Both the position numbers and the translations under genes were made by a program. A stretch of DNA of 64,000 nucleotides. Origin: Betaproteobacteria bacterium. GTDB lineage: Bacteria > Pseudomonadota > Gammaproteobacteria > Burkholderiales > Usitatibacteraceae. The notes under the pieces were generated by a model that had not been told where the DNA came from, searched no databases, and was given only the letters and a program-made list of their open reading frames with translations. The DNA lies in NCBI GenBank assembly GCA_016720925.1, contig JADKJR010000006.1:1-64000 (forward strand), given 5' to 3'. This document shows positions 47,187 through 56,287 of the stretch, one piece after another. The stretch's first letter is position 1, and each line of letters starts with the position of its first letter.

Positions 47187-49481
47187 TTGTCATTGGACAT
47201 ATTCCAGCAAAGCAGTTTTCAGCGCCTGAGCGAAGCGCGCTTTATCGACGCGTCCGCCACCGACGCGCGTTTCGACGCCGACGGTATCCCACTCACCATC
47301 TCCGCGCACGCAATCGATACCCTGCGAATTACCTTCGGGCAATCGCGGCTGCCGGATTACGCCTTGCTGCAGCAGCCTGCCGCCACCGGTCTATTGAGCG
47401 TCGTGCCGCAAGGCGAGGGCTGGCGCGTCACCAGTGGCGACGTCACACTCTTCATCGAAACCGCGCCGTTGCGATTTACGCTATCGAAGGCGGGGAAAAC
47501 CGTAATCACCACAATCACCGACCAGCACTTTCGCGGCCGTACGAGAATACCGGCGGTCGGCCTGCAACAGAATGAAGGCCACCGCCGCTGGTGCGTCTCC
47601 TGGGCGCTGGCCAGTGACACCGCTGTCTACGGCTTCGGCGAAAAGTTCGGGCCACTCGACAAGCGTGGCCAACTGGTGCGCGGGCGCACCGAGGATGCGC
47701 TGGGTGTCAATACTGAACTTTCTTACAAGAACATTCCGTTTTGCTGGAGCCCGGATGGATGGGGGCTGCTGGCGCACACGCCGGGGATTGTCCGGCACGG
47801 CGTCGGTTACCCGCAGTGGTCGCATCGTACTTATGTGCTGGAAGTTGAAGACGATGCGCTCGACCTGTTTCTCTTCACCGGCGAACCGGCGACCATTGTC
47901 GACCGTTACACCGCGCTGACCGGTCGCGCGGCATTACCGCCGCTGTGGAGCTACGGCATGTGGCTGTCGCGCGCCTATTACAAGGTGCCGCAGGAGGCGA
48001 TCGACACGGCCGCCGAATTGCGCCGCCGCGGTATTCCTTGCGACGTCATCACGCTCGATGGCCGCGCGGCATGGGATGTGCGCACGCGCTTTGCGTTCGA
48101 GTGGGACAAGAGCCGTTTTTACGGACCCGACATCGATCCGAAGAAAATTCTGACGACACTGCACGCGTTCAATCTCAAGGTGTGCGTCTGGGAATATCCG
48201 TGCGTGTCGATTCACAGTCCGCTATTTGCCGAGCTCGAGACCAAAGGATGGCTGCTTAAAAAGCGCGACGCCGGGAGCAAGGCCTATGTGTTCGACTGGG
48301 TGAAAGACCCCACTGACGACCCGTTTGGCAAAGTGCTCACCCCGCTGCCGCCTTCGGGCTTGCTCGACTTCACGCATCCGGAAGCGGCGAAATTCTGGGC
48401 CGACAGCCACAACAAATTGTTCGATGACGGTATCGACGTGATCAAGACCGATTTCGGCGAGCAGGTCGAGGACGACATGGTCGCGCACAACGGCGATACC
48501 GGCCGGCGTCTGCACAATGTCTACCCGCTGCTCTACAACCAGTGCGTGTTTGACGCCACCCAACGATACAACGATACGCATGGCCGCGGGCAGGCCATGG
48601 TATGGGGCCGCGATGGTTTTATCGGCAGTCAACGCTTTCCCATGCAATGGGGCGGTGATCCGCAGACCGATTGGGAAGGTATGGCCGCGAGCATCCGCGG
48701 CGCGCTCGGCTACGGCATGAGCGGCGTGCCGTACTACGCGACCGACGTCGGCGGCTTCTACGGTGCCCAGCAACCGGATACCGAACTCTATCTGCGCTGG
48801 ACCGCCAATGGTATTTTCTGTTCGCACTTTCGTTATCACGGCATCGGCGAGCGCGAACCGTGGGCACTGGGTGCGGAGACGGAAGTCATTGCCAAGAAAC
48901 TTCTGGCATTTCGCTATCGGCTGATTCCCTACATGCTGGGCGCCTCCGAGCAGGCCGCACGCACGGGATTGCCGTTAATGCGCGCCATGCCGCTGGCGTT
49001 TCCGCACGATCGGCTTGCGCGATCATTTGAAGGCCAATACCTGTTCGGCGATGCGTTGCTGGTGGCGCCGATCATCCGTCCTGGCGGCACGGTGGAAGTG
49101 TATTTCCCGGCGGGCGAGGTGTGGCGCGACCTTGATACCGGCGAGCGTATTGAAGGTGGTCAGGTGCGCGTGGTACAAAGGGCGCTGGATCAATTGCCGG
49201 CTTGGGGCCGTGAGGGTCATGTGTTGTGTCTGGGACGTGCGGTCATGCATACCGGGGAGATCGATTTGGCCGCACCGGTCGATGAGGTCTGGCTGTTCGG
49301 CGAACCCCATGCGCAGCCGTGTGTGATGAATCAGTGCGTGACGCTGCACCGGGAAAACGGCGTCGCGCGCATTGCCGGCTCGAACGTCCGGGCGGCACAC
49401 TGTCGCCCGTCGGCCGGCTTTCGGGCGATAGACGATTCGGGTCGAGTTCTTATCGGGCGGGTGGGAGGGCAGGATGGCTGA
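47187..49481 (+). CDS. GH31 glycosidase, alpha-xylosidase (YicI)-like
   Basis: 764 residues. After an N-terminal beta domain the TIM barrel has LWSYGMWLSRAYYK, the nucleophile Asp422 in VIKTDFGE and the acid/base Asp491 in QWGGDPQTDW. The barrel resembles YicI more than the sulfoquinovosidase YihQ. I could not place a sulfonate-binding Arg-x-x-Trp motif in the expected region. It would release a sugar from an alpha-glycoside, and lies among genes for the sugar's oxidation. No signal peptide is evident, so it should act in the cytoplasm on imported glycosides. The TTG start has GGGGAG seven bases upstream. Confidence 0.88.
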   Translation: MSLDIFQQSSFQRLSEARFIDASATDARFDADGIPLTISAHAIDTLRITFGQSRLPDYALLQQPAATGLLSVVPQGEGWRVTSGDVTLFIETAPLRFTLSKAGKTVITTITDQHFRGRTRIPAVGLQQNEGHRRWCVSWALASDTAVYGFGEKFGPLDKRGQLVRGRTEDALGVNTELSYKNIPFCWSPDGWGLLAHTPGIVRHGVGYPQWSHRTYVLEVEDDALDLFLFTGEPATIVDRYTALTGRAALPPLWSYGMWLSRAYYKVPQEAIDTAAELRRRGIPCDVITLDGRAAWDVRTRFAFEWDKSRFYGPDIDPKKILTTLHAFNLKVCVWEYPCVSIHSPLFAELETKGWLLKKRDAGSKAYVFDWVKDPTDDPFGKVLTPLPPSGLLDFTHPEAAKFWADSHNKLFDDGIDVIKTDFGEQVEDDMVAHNGDTGRRLHNVYPLLYNQCVFDATQRYNDTHGRGQAMVWGRDGFIGSQRFPMQWGGDPQTDWEGMAASIRGALGYGMSGVPYYATDVGGFYGAQQPDTELYLRWTANGIFCSHFRYHGIGEREPWALGAETEVIAKKLLAFRYRLIPYMLGASEQAARTGLPLMRAMPLAFPHDRLARSFEGQYLFGDALLVAPIIRPGGTVEVYFPAGEVWRDLDTGERIEGGQVRVVQRALDQLPAWGREGHVLCLGRAVMHTGEIDLAAPVDEVWLFGEPHAQPCVMNQCVTLHRENGVARIAGSNVRAAHCRPSAGFRAIDDSGRVLIGRVGGQDG

Positions 49482-50391
49482 GGCAAACTTGATCGTGCCA
49501 CTACAGAGCGGCGAAAGTCAGGTAATGCTCTGTCCGAAAATCGGTGCATCGATTGCGCGTTTCACCTGGAAAGGGCATGACATCCTGCGCCGCGCGCCCG
49601 ATGCCGCGATCAACGAGCGCCTGGTGCGCCAGATGGGCGTTTATCCGCTGGTGCCGTATTCGAACCGCGTCGGGCAGGCAAAACTGATTGTTGGCGATCA
49701 AACCTTTGCACTGCGTCCCAATTTCATGCAAGAGCCGCACGCGATCCATGGTTTCGGCTGGCAACGCGCGTGGCAGGTGGTGAAACGTGCAGCCGATTCG
49801 GCGGAGCTTCACCTCAGACACAGTCCAGACGACGACTGGCCGTTTGCATGCGAGGCCACGCAAGGGGTCAGCCTCACGGCGAATGCATTGAAACTTGGAT
49901 TGACGGTGAAAAACAATGACAAACGCCCGATGCCGGCCGGCCTCGGCTTTCATCCATATTTTCCGTTGACACCCGATACGCATTTGCAAGCTGACTGGAA
50001 AGGCCTGTGGAAAATGGGCGCCGATTCGCTGCCGACCGAACCGGGTCCGGTGCCGACGGAGGCGGACTTTAGCCAGTTGCGGCCTGTGGCGGGCTGGAAG
50101 GTCGATCACTGCTTCACCGGTTGGGGCCGTCGCGCGGTACTCGACTATCCGACTCATCGCATGCAACTCGATGCGACGGAAGCATGCCGGCAAATTGTCG
50201 TGTTCGCGCCCAATGATGGCCGCAACTTCATCGCGCTGGAACCTGTCACGCACATCAACAACGCGTTTGCGCTGGCCGCGAAGGGTGTCACCGATACTGG
50301 AATGCGCATGCTTGGCCCGGGCGAATCGTTCAACATTTCGATGTCGATAACCTTGAGCGGGCGCGCGGCAACGCCAAAACCCCATGCTTGA
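49474..50391 (+). CDS. Aldose 1-epimerase (mutarotase) family protein
   Basis: 305 residues of the galactose-mutarotase fold: IGASIARFTWKGHDILRR, YPLVPYSNRV, AIHGFGWQRAW and GFHPYFPLT with catalytic histidines, and NFIALEPVTHINNAF with the glutamate. It interconverts sugar anomers. In the proposed pathway it would supply the beta anomer to the dehydrogenase after release by the GH31 enzyme. It overlaps both neighbours by eight bases. Confidence 0.9.
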   Translation: MAEANLIVPLQSGESQVMLCPKIGASIARFTWKGHDILRRAPDAAINERLVRQMGVYPLVPYSNRVGQAKLIVGDQTFALRPNFMQEPHAIHGFGWQRAWQVVKRAADSAELHLRHSPDDDWPFACEATQGVSLTANALKLGLTVKNNDKRPMPAGLGFHPYFPLTPDTHLQADWKGLWKMGADSLPTEPGPVPTEADFSQLRPVAGWKVDHCFTGWGRRAVLDYPTHRMQLDATEACRQIVVFAPNDGRNFIALEPVTHINNAFALAAKGVTDTGMRMLGPGESFNISMSITLSGRAATPKPHA

Positions 50392-51295
50392 AATCCGCGA
50401 TGTGCGGCTGGTGCTCGATGCGCGCGCCGCGCTGGCGGAGTGCCCTCTGTGGAGTACGGCTGAACAGAAGCTGTATTGGGTCGATATTTCCGGCTGCGCG
50501 ATCAATCGTTTCGATCCCGCGGCCGGCAAGAACCAGCGCTGGCCGATGCCCTGCGAGCCGGGCTGCATTGCGCTCGCGGCCGGCGGTGGATTGGTGGCGG
50601 CATTGCGCGATGGCTTCTACCGGTTCTATCCCGTCGATGGCGGTCTGGAAAAGGTGGCGGACGCACCTTATGACACGAGCCAGTTTCGCTTCAACGATGG
50701 TCGCTGCGATGCGGCGGGGCGTTTCTGGGCAGGCGCCATGTTTGAGCCGCGCACGGCGGAGTCGGCCGCGGTTTATTGCCTTGAGCGCGGCAAGGTGCGA
50801 ATGGGTTGGGGGCCGGAAACGGGATTGGGTGTGAAGGTCAGCAACGGCCTGGCGTTCACGGCGGACGGTCGCCACGTGTTCCAGTCGGACACGCCGAATC
50901 ACGTCATCTACCAATTTCCATTCGACGTACAGAACGCGGCGATCGGTGCGCGTCGTGAGTTTGCCCGCCGACCGGATAATCGTGCCGATGCCGGATACAG
51001 TGGGCGGCCGGACGGTGCGGCGATCGATATCGTCGGCAACTACTGGAGCGCGCAGTACGAAGGCCGTTGTGTCCTGCGCTACTCGCCGCAGGGGGAGGTT
51101 ACCGGTGTCATTCATGTTCCGGCGAAGCGCGTCACGATGGTGGCTTTCGGTGGGCCCAATTTGCGTACGCTTTACATCACCACCGCGCGCGAAGGTGCGA
51201 CGGAAGCCGAATTGCAGTCGGACCCGCACGCGGGTGGAATCTTTGCCTGTGAACTTGATACCGCCGGTCGCGCCGAGCCCCTGTATGTTGACTAG
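50384..51295 (+). CDS. SMP-30/gluconolactonase-family sugar lactonase
   Basis: 303 residues forming a six-bladed propeller. The metal-ligand motifs are LAECPLWS, VSNGLAFT and SGRPDGAAID, matching the Glu/Asn/Asp set of SMP-30 enzymes. It hydrolyses a sugar lactone made by the dehydrogenase to the open acid that the IlvD/Edd dehydratase uses. It overlaps the epimerase gene by eight bases. Confidence 0.91.
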   Translation: MLEIRDVRLVLDARAALAECPLWSTAEQKLYWVDISGCAINRFDPAAGKNQRWPMPCEPGCIALAAGGGLVAALRDGFYRFYPVDGGLEKVADAPYDTSQFRFNDGRCDAAGRFWAGAMFEPRTAESAAVYCLERGKVRMGWGPETGLGVKVSNGLAFTADGRHVFQSDTPNHVIYQFPFDVQNAAIGARREFARRPDNRADAGYSGRPDGAAIDIVGNYWSAQYEGRCVLRYSPQGEVTGVIHVPAKRVTMVAFGGPNLRTLYITTAREGATEAELQSDPHAGGIFACELDTAGRAEPLYVD

Positions 51296-51417
51296 GCTAT
51301 GCGACAACAGCAATCCGCAGGGGATGCGAGCAGAATTGGCAACTTGTATTTGCAACAAGGATTCGTCGTCCCAGCGGAGGCGGAGACGACGGTATTTTGG
51401 GCGATTCGTCAGACGAA

Positions 51418-51481
51418 GATCGCCATCTGGCGCGGCGTTCCGACCACAAATGTCTGAAGAAGCGCGCAGAATGGCGATCTG
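51418..51481. repeat. Interspersed palindrome, copy J
   Basis: Arms AGATCGCCATCTGGCGC and GCGCGCAGAATGGCGATCT. Its left arm matches copy C more than the other copies. Confidence 0.6.
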
Positions 51482-51535
51482 CGAGTCCTGAACTGGGCCC
51501 GTGTTACCAACTCGGCCATAACGAAAGCAACGGCA

Positions 51536-52321
51536 ATGACTGCCATGACAACTTATCCCAGTCTCGATAACCGTGTCGTGTTCGTATCCGGCGGTGGCTC
51601 GGGCATCGGCGCGTCGCTGGTCGAACATTTCGCGCGGCAGGGTGCGCGCGTGGCGTTTTGCGATATCGACACCGCTGCGAGCGAAGCGTTGGTCGCGCGG
51701 CTTGCGCAGTCATGCAGGCATGCCCCGTGCTACGGCACCTGCGATGTCCGCGACACCCGCACGTATCAGGCGCATCTTGCGCAAGTCGAGACCGATCTGG
51801 GCGCCATCCGCGTGCTGGTCAACAACGCCGGCAACGATGCGCGGCACACGCTCGCGGAACTCACCCCCGAGTACTGGGACAACTGTCTCGCGCTGAACCT
51901 GAAACATCACGTATTTGCGATCCAGCAGGTGGCGCCTGGCATGGCGGCGGCCGGCGGCGGTTCGATCATTAACCTGGGCTCGATCGCGTGGATGCGCGGC
52001 CGCGCCAACCTGGTCGGCTACACGACGGCAAAGGCGGGCATCTCGGGGCTCTCGCGCACGCTGGCAAGAGAGCTGGGTGAAAGCAATATTCGCGTGAACG
52101 CGCTGGTGCCTGGTGCAATCGTCACCGAACGGCAGGAGGCGCTTTGGCGCAACCCCGACGAGGACAGGAAATTTATCGAGCTTCAGTGCCTCAAGTTTCG
52201 TCTCGAACCGTCGCACGTGGCGCGCACCGCACTGTTTCTCGGTGCCGACGATTCGAATGGCATCACCGGCCAGAACATCATTGTCGATGCCGGGTTGGCG
52301 CAGGCTTCGGTGGCAGGCTAG
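51536..52321 (+). CDS. SDR-family sugar 1-dehydrogenase (probable)
   Basis: 261 residues. It has the cofactor motif SGGGSGIGASL, NNAGNDARHTLAEL, the catalytic serine and YTTAK (Tyr-x-x-x-Lys), and the C-terminal GITGQNIIVDAG. The family oxidises sugars or secondary alcohols with NAD(P). With lactonase, dehydratase and aldolase it makes the dehydrogenase step of a non-phosphorylative pathway. The substrate is not readable from sequence. ATG codons at 51536 and 51545 are both usable. Confidence 0.87.
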   Translation: MTAMTTYPSLDNRVVFVSGGGSGIGASLVEHFARQGARVAFCDIDTAASEALVARLAQSCRHAPCYGTCDVRDTRTYQAHLAQVETDLGAIRVLVNNAGNDARHTLAELTPEYWDNCLALNLKHHVFAIQQVAPGMAAAGGGSIINLGSIAWMRGRANLVGYTTAKAGISGLSRTLARELGESNIRVNALVPGAIVTERQEALWRNPDEDRKFIELQCLKFRLEPSHVARTALFLGADDSNGITGQNIIVDAGLAQASVAG

Positions 52322-52386
52322 CGCGACGCCACGTTGGCCGCGACAAATCAAACACATGTTGTGATCCACTTAATGGGGAGGCTGAA

Positions 52387-53322
52387 TTGAAGAAACTACT
52401 CGCGCTGATTGCGGCACTTTTCACGGCGGCTGCTTTCGCGCAGCCATTCCCGGCGAAGGCCATCACGGTGATCGTGCCCTTCGGCCCGGGCGGCACCACG
52501 GACCTGATGGCACGGCTGCTGCAAGTCGAGTTTGAGAAGGCACTCGGTACGCCGCTCATCATCGCCAACAAGGCCGGCGCAGGTGGCGCCATTGCGATGG
52601 CCGAGGTCGCGCGCGCCGGTGCCGATGGCTATACGATTGCGATGACCACCATCGGCCCACAAGTGTTGCAACCGACGCTGAAAAAACTCAGCTACCAGGC
52701 AGACAGTTTCGATTACATTTGCGGCACCTATGACGTTCCGCTGATGTTGATGGTCACCCAGGATTCACCGTTCAAATCACTCGCCGACGTGATTACGTAC
52801 GCGAAACAGAATCCCGGCAAACTCAACTATGGCTCTTCGGGACAGGGGACCGCGCTACATATCACGATGGCCGCGCTGCTCAAGAAGGCCGGTGTAGACG
52901 GATTGCACGTGCCCTACAAGAGTTCCGGCGAAATGGCGACGGGCTTGCTCGGCAAGCACGTGATGATGTTTGCGGAAACGCCAGCCGTCGCGACCCAATA
53001 CCAATTGCGCCCACTCGTATTATTCGCAGACAAGCGCCTCGATTCGCATTCTGCCGTGCCGACCGCATTGGAGAGTGGCTTTGATTTGCGCGGAACGGTT
53101 TGGGGCGGGTTGGTTGCACCGAAAGGATTACCTGTTGACACGCGCAACAGGCTCGTCGCGGCATGCGCCAAAGCAACGACAAGCGAAGGCTACAAAACCG
53201 GCGCGGCGCGACTCAATAGTCCACTGGTCTACCGCGATGCGTCGGCGTTTGCCGCATTTGCGGCGAGCGAGGCTAAGGCATACGCCGTGGCGGTTCGCGA
53301 GTTTGGGCTGGAAGAGAAGTAA
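52387..53322 (+). CDS. Tripartite tricarboxylate transporter substrate-binding protein (Bug family)
   Basis: 311 residues with a signal peptide (LLALIAALFTAAAFAQ) and the Bug fold: ITVIVPFGPGGTTDLMARL, NKAGAGGAIAMAEVARAGAD, NYGSSGQGTALHITMAALLK. It binds a carboxylate in the periplasm. The TTG at 52387 has GGGGAGG five bases upstream. No TctA/TctB membrane genes are near, so it is an orphan receptor. In sulfolactate degraders a tripartite transporter is known beside the desulfonation genes, which fits here, but the ligand is not proven. Confidence 0.9.
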   Translation: MKKLLALIAALFTAAAFAQPFPAKAITVIVPFGPGGTTDLMARLLQVEFEKALGTPLIIANKAGAGGAIAMAEVARAGADGYTIAMTTIGPQVLQPTLKKLSYQADSFDYICGTYDVPLMLMVTQDSPFKSLADVITYAKQNPGKLNYGSSGQGTALHITMAALLKKAGVDGLHVPYKSSGEMATGLLGKHVMMFAETPAVATQYQLRPLVLFADKRLDSHSAVPTALESGFDLRGTVWGGLVAPKGLPVDTRNRLVAACAKATTSEGYKTGAARLNSPLVYRDASAFAAFAASEAKAYAVAVREFGLEEK

Positions 53323-53562
53323 ACGCAGCGGGCATCGCAAAGGCGCCCATCGGAAACGTCGGGCTCGATTTATGAGAATTCCTGTAAGCGATGCTCCGAG
53401 AAGTCTATGGGCATTTCATCCATGCCATACCGGCCCTTTGCAGCACCTTCCCCGTGACGAGCGACTGCAACGCGTACAGACATAGGTATTTCGCCGCAAT
53501 ATAGCAATCCGGACCACTCAATTGTCGTCTCCAGCTATCGCAACAATTGAACCGCCATCAGG

Positions 53563-54342
53563 CTAACCGTTTCCACTTTTTGCAAGATCGCTGAAGTATT
53601 CGTAATGCTCGGTGTTGACGAGCGAGCGGCGAAACTCAACCGGAACGTCATTGAACGTCAACGCCACGCGCCGGATCTCCAGCAAGGGCGCACGGACCTT
53701 GATTTCAAGCACGCCAGCGCTTTCGGCATCCGCAAGGCGTGCGCGCAGCCGTTCTGCCGAGCGCACCACCGTAATGCCGTACTCGCTTTGGTAGAGGTGA
53801 TAGATCGTGTTCGGGCGGCCCTTGAACCTGGCGGCGGTGAGCTTTGGAAACAGTGCTTGTGGAATCACGATGGTATCGAAGATGATCGGTGCGCCAGCAA
53901 GCCTGAGTACATTTCGCACGCGGAAGACTTTTGATCCGGCCTTGATGCCGAGATGCCCGGCCTCTTCAACGTCGGCGAGACCGCTGGCGAATGACAGCAT
54001 CACGACTTCAGGCGTGAGCTTGCTGCCGTCATTGCGGACAATGTGAAAAAAATGAAACATCAGTCGAGCGCGATTGTGGGCAGCGACAAAGGTACCGCGG
54101 CCCTGCTGGCGGATCAGGATGTTTTCACTGACCAGCTCGTCGACGGCTTTGCGGACCGTGCCGATGGCCACCTTGAAACGCTCTGAGAGTTTCCACTCGG
54201 CGGGAATAGCGCTGCCGGGCTTCCACTCGCCGGCGCTGATGGTTTCGGTCAACAGTCGTTTGACTTCCTTGTAGAGCGGTGTATCCAGCGCGGCACCCGC
54301 GATGAGTTTGTGGTGCCGCGAAGGATCTTCCCATCTGCGCAT
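53563..54342 (-). CDS. GntR-family transcriptional regulator, HutC subfamily (UTRA domain)
   Basis: 259 residues. The N-terminal winged helix has GSAIPAEWKLSERFKVAIGT and VRKAVDELVSENILIRQQ. The C-terminal UTRA effector domain spans residues 95 to 250 (FHFFHIVRNDGSKLTPEVVM, FDTIVIPQALFPKL). Such proteins repress catabolic operons and release on binding a pathway sugar or acid. It is transcribed away from the UxaA-type genes, and a predicted operator lies between. The same site precedes the TonB receptor gene, so it is the likely regulator of both. Confidence 0.9.
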   Translation of the reverse strand: MRRWEDPSRHHKLIAGAALDTPLYKEVKRLLTETISAGEWKPGSAIPAEWKLSERFKVAIGTVRKAVDELVSENILIRQQGRGTFVAAHNRARLMFHFFHIVRNDGSKLTPEVVMLSFASGLADVEEAGHLGIKAGSKVFRVRNVLRLAGAPIIFDTIVIPQALFPKLTAARFKGRPNTIYHLYQSEYGITVVRSAERLRARLADAESAGVLEIKVRAPLLEIRRVALTFNDVPVEFRRSLVNTEHYEYFSDLAKSGNG

Positions 54343-54372
54343 GCGACGTGTTCCTGGAAATTAATGGTTACC

Positions 54373-54401
54373 ATCATAGCGAACGGCGCACTGTGCTACA
54401 A
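54373..54401 (-). promoter_or_regulatory. Predicted promoter of gntR
   Basis: On the minus strand TTGTAG (54401-54396) and TATGAT (54378-54373) are separated by 17 bases and lead into the gntR start at 54342. The adjacent operator begins two bases upstream of the -35, which fits autoregulation. Confidence 0.5.
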
Positions 54402-54402
54402 C

Positions 54403-54448
54403 TCATATAGATGACCTATTTGACTTTGTCTGCGGCAGTGAATAATAT
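54403..54448 (+). promoter_or_regulatory. Predicted GntR operator plus promoter for the UxaA-type genes
   Basis: TCATATAGATGA (54403-54414), five bases, TTGACT (54420-54425), 17 bases, TAATAT (54443-54448). The operator, gap, -35 and spacer length are the same as at 37879-37924. The only change in the first 23 bases is one T for C. Confidence 0.65.
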
Positions 54449-54550
54449 TCAGCTTCGGCGTTGTAACATTGAATAGTCGCGAAGTTGCCGCTTAGTCTTG
54501 ATTGAACGGTTCCGGCGCCGCCGATGACGATGACCTGGAGAGGATTGACG

Positions 54551-54832
54551 ATGATTCACTTTGTACTGCACGAAGCAAAAGACACCGTGGCGGTTGCCGT
54601 GGTGGAAGGTATCAAGGCGGGTACTGACCTGACCGCCTGGATCATGGACGATGACAAGCAGATTCCGATCAAGGCGCTGCAGGATATCCCGATCGGCCAC
54701 AAGATCGCCCTGAAAGACATGGCCGTGGGCGACACGATTTTCAAATATGGCACGGACATCGGCCGCGTGGTAGCGCCCATCAAGGCCGGCGAGCACGCGC
54801 ATGTGCACAACATCAAGACAAAACGCTGGTAG
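54551..54832 (+). CDS. suyA: UxaA-family small subunit, probable (2R)-sulfolactate sulfo-lyase alpha
   Basis: 93 residues forming one SAF domain: DTVAVAVVEGIKAGTDLTAW, IPIKALQDIPIGHKIALKDM, GTDIGRVVAPIKAGEHAHVH, ending HNIKTKRW. Split small/large UxaA pairs include SuyAB, which cleaves sulfolactate to pyruvate and sulfite, and altronate-type dehydratases. The choice of SuyA rests on the neighbours: slcC- and comC-like genes follow, and no uronate isomerase or reductase is present. It sits behind the shared operator with a leader of about 95 bases. The ATG has GGAGAGG upstream. Confidence 0.6.
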   Translation: MIHFVLHEAKDTVAVAVVEGIKAGTDLTAWIMDDDKQIPIKALQDIPIGHKIALKDMAVGDTIFKYGTDIGRVVAPIKAGEHAHVHNIKTKRW

Positions 54833-54919
54833 CACGCGCGACAAAACTGAGCGCTCGCCAGCCGGCGCGACATTTCCGGCCGCCATCAGTTTCCCGACAA
54901 ATTCATTCAGGACAACATC

Positions 54920-56089
54920 ATGATTTCCAAGAACACCACTTTCTGGGGCTACCGCCGTGAGAACGGTCGCGTTGGCGTGCGTAACCACGTCATCATTCTG
55001 CCGGTCGACGATCTTTCCAATGCCGCCGCCGAAGCCGTCGCGCACAATATCAAGGGTGTGATGGCGCTGCCTCACCCGTATGGCCGGCTGCAGTTTGGCG
55101 CTGACCTGGATTTGCACTTCCGTACGCTGATTGGGACGGGATGCAATCCCAACGTTGCCGCGGTCGTCGTGATCGGCATCGAGGATGGCTGGACACAGAA
55201 GGTCGTCGACGGCATTGCCAAATCGGGCAAGCCTGTGCTGGGCTTCGGCATTGAGCAACACGGCGACCATGACACCATCATGCGCGCCTCGAAAGCGGCA
55301 CGCGAACTTCTGCAGGCTGCGTCGGAAAAGCAGCGTGAGCAATGCCCAATTCATGAACTATGGGTCTCCACCAAATGTGGCGAATCCGATACCACTTCCG
55401 GCTGCGGCGCAAATCCGACGGTGGGAAACGCGTTCGACAAGCTTTATGAAGTCGGCAGCACGCTGGTATTCGGCGAGACCACCGAGATCACCGGCGGCGA
55501 ACAGGTGGTCGTCAAGCGTTGCCGCACACCCAAAGTGGCGGAAGATTTCATGGCCATGTTCAATCGCTATCAGGACGTGGTCAATCGCCACAAAACCAGC
55601 GACCTGTCGGATTCACAGCCAACGAAAGGCAACATCCTTGGCGGTCTGACCACCATTGAGGAAAAGGCAATGGGCAATATCCAGAAGATCGGCAAGAAAT
55701 GCCTGGTCGATGGCGTGATCGATAAAGCGGAAGTGCCGACAGGCCCGGGTTTGTGGTTCATGGATTCCTCTTCCGCGGCGGCGGAGATGGTGACGCTTTG
55801 TGCGGCCTCGGGATTCGCCGTGCATTTCTTTCCCACCGGGCAGGGAAACGTCATCGGCAACGCGATCCTGCCGGTCATCAAGATCTGCGCGAACCCGCGC
55901 ACCGTACGTACCATGAGTGAGCATATTGACGTCGATTCCTGCGCGCTGCTGCAGCGGGACATGGTGCTTGATCAGGCCGGTGATAAGTTGCTCGACATGA
56001 TGTTGCGTACAGCCAATGGGCGGCTCACGGCGGCCGAAGCACTGGGGCATCGCGAGTTTGTGCTGACGCGGCTTTATGAGAGTGCGTAG
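54920..56089 (+). CDS. suyB: UxaA-family large subunit, probable (2R)-sulfolactate sulfo-lyase beta
   Basis: 389 residues with the large-subunit pattern: ENGRVGVRNHVIILPVDDLS, LPHPYGRLQFGADLDLHFR, WVSTKCGESDTTSGCGANPT (probable metal or Fe-S cysteines), KTSDLSDSQPTKGNILGGLT, and FFPTGQGNVIGNAILPVIK. It lacks the N-terminal SAF domain of full-length altronate dehydratase, which here is the separate gene 87 bases upstream. As SuyB it would form the catalytic part of the desulfonating lyase. An altronate- or galactarate-type dehydratase remains possible. Confidence 0.6.
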   Translation: MISKNTTFWGYRRENGRVGVRNHVIILPVDDLSNAAAEAVAHNIKGVMALPHPYGRLQFGADLDLHFRTLIGTGCNPNVAAVVVIGIEDGWTQKVVDGIAKSGKPVLGFGIEQHGDHDTIMRASKAARELLQAASEKQREQCPIHELWVSTKCGESDTTSGCGANPTVGNAFDKLYEVGSTLVFGETTEITGGEQVVVKRCRTPKVAEDFMAMFNRYQDVVNRHKTSDLSDSQPTKGNILGGLTTIEEKAMGNIQKIGKKCLVDGVIDKAEVPTGPGLWFMDSSSAAAEMVTLCAASGFAVHFFPTGQGNVIGNAILPVIKICANPRTVRTMSEHIDVDSCALLQRDMVLDQAGDKLLDMMLRTANGRLTAAEALGHREFVLTRLYESA

Positions 56090-56150
56090 GAGCCGATCGC
56101 GCAGAAAATTGCAGGCGGGCTAACTTGCGCAGGTGGGGGAACACGCGTTT

Positions 56151-56218
56151 CGGGGGGGGGCGGGGGGGGGGGGCGGGGGGAGAAAAGGGGGAGAGGGGGG
56201 GAAAGAGAGGAGGGGGGA
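56151..56218 (+). repeat. G-rich low-complexity tract
   Basis: About 68 bases almost wholly of G and A (two C), including runs of nine to twelve G. It lies between suyB and the hydroxyacid dehydrogenase genes. It is unlike anything else in the window and may be a sequencing or gap-filling artefact. If real, it could form G-quadruplexes. Confidence 0.8.
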
Positions 56219-56287
56219 ACTCCCACCAGAGTTCAATTTTTCATCCACTCGCGGCCGCCAGCCGCACTCTTGCCAACAAGCGCGACA

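Noticed and set aside
54551..56089. Naming the UxaA pair altronate dehydratase
   Set aside because: Split subunits, missing hexuronate genes and the two following dehydrogenases fit sulfolactate lyase better; kept only as an alternative.
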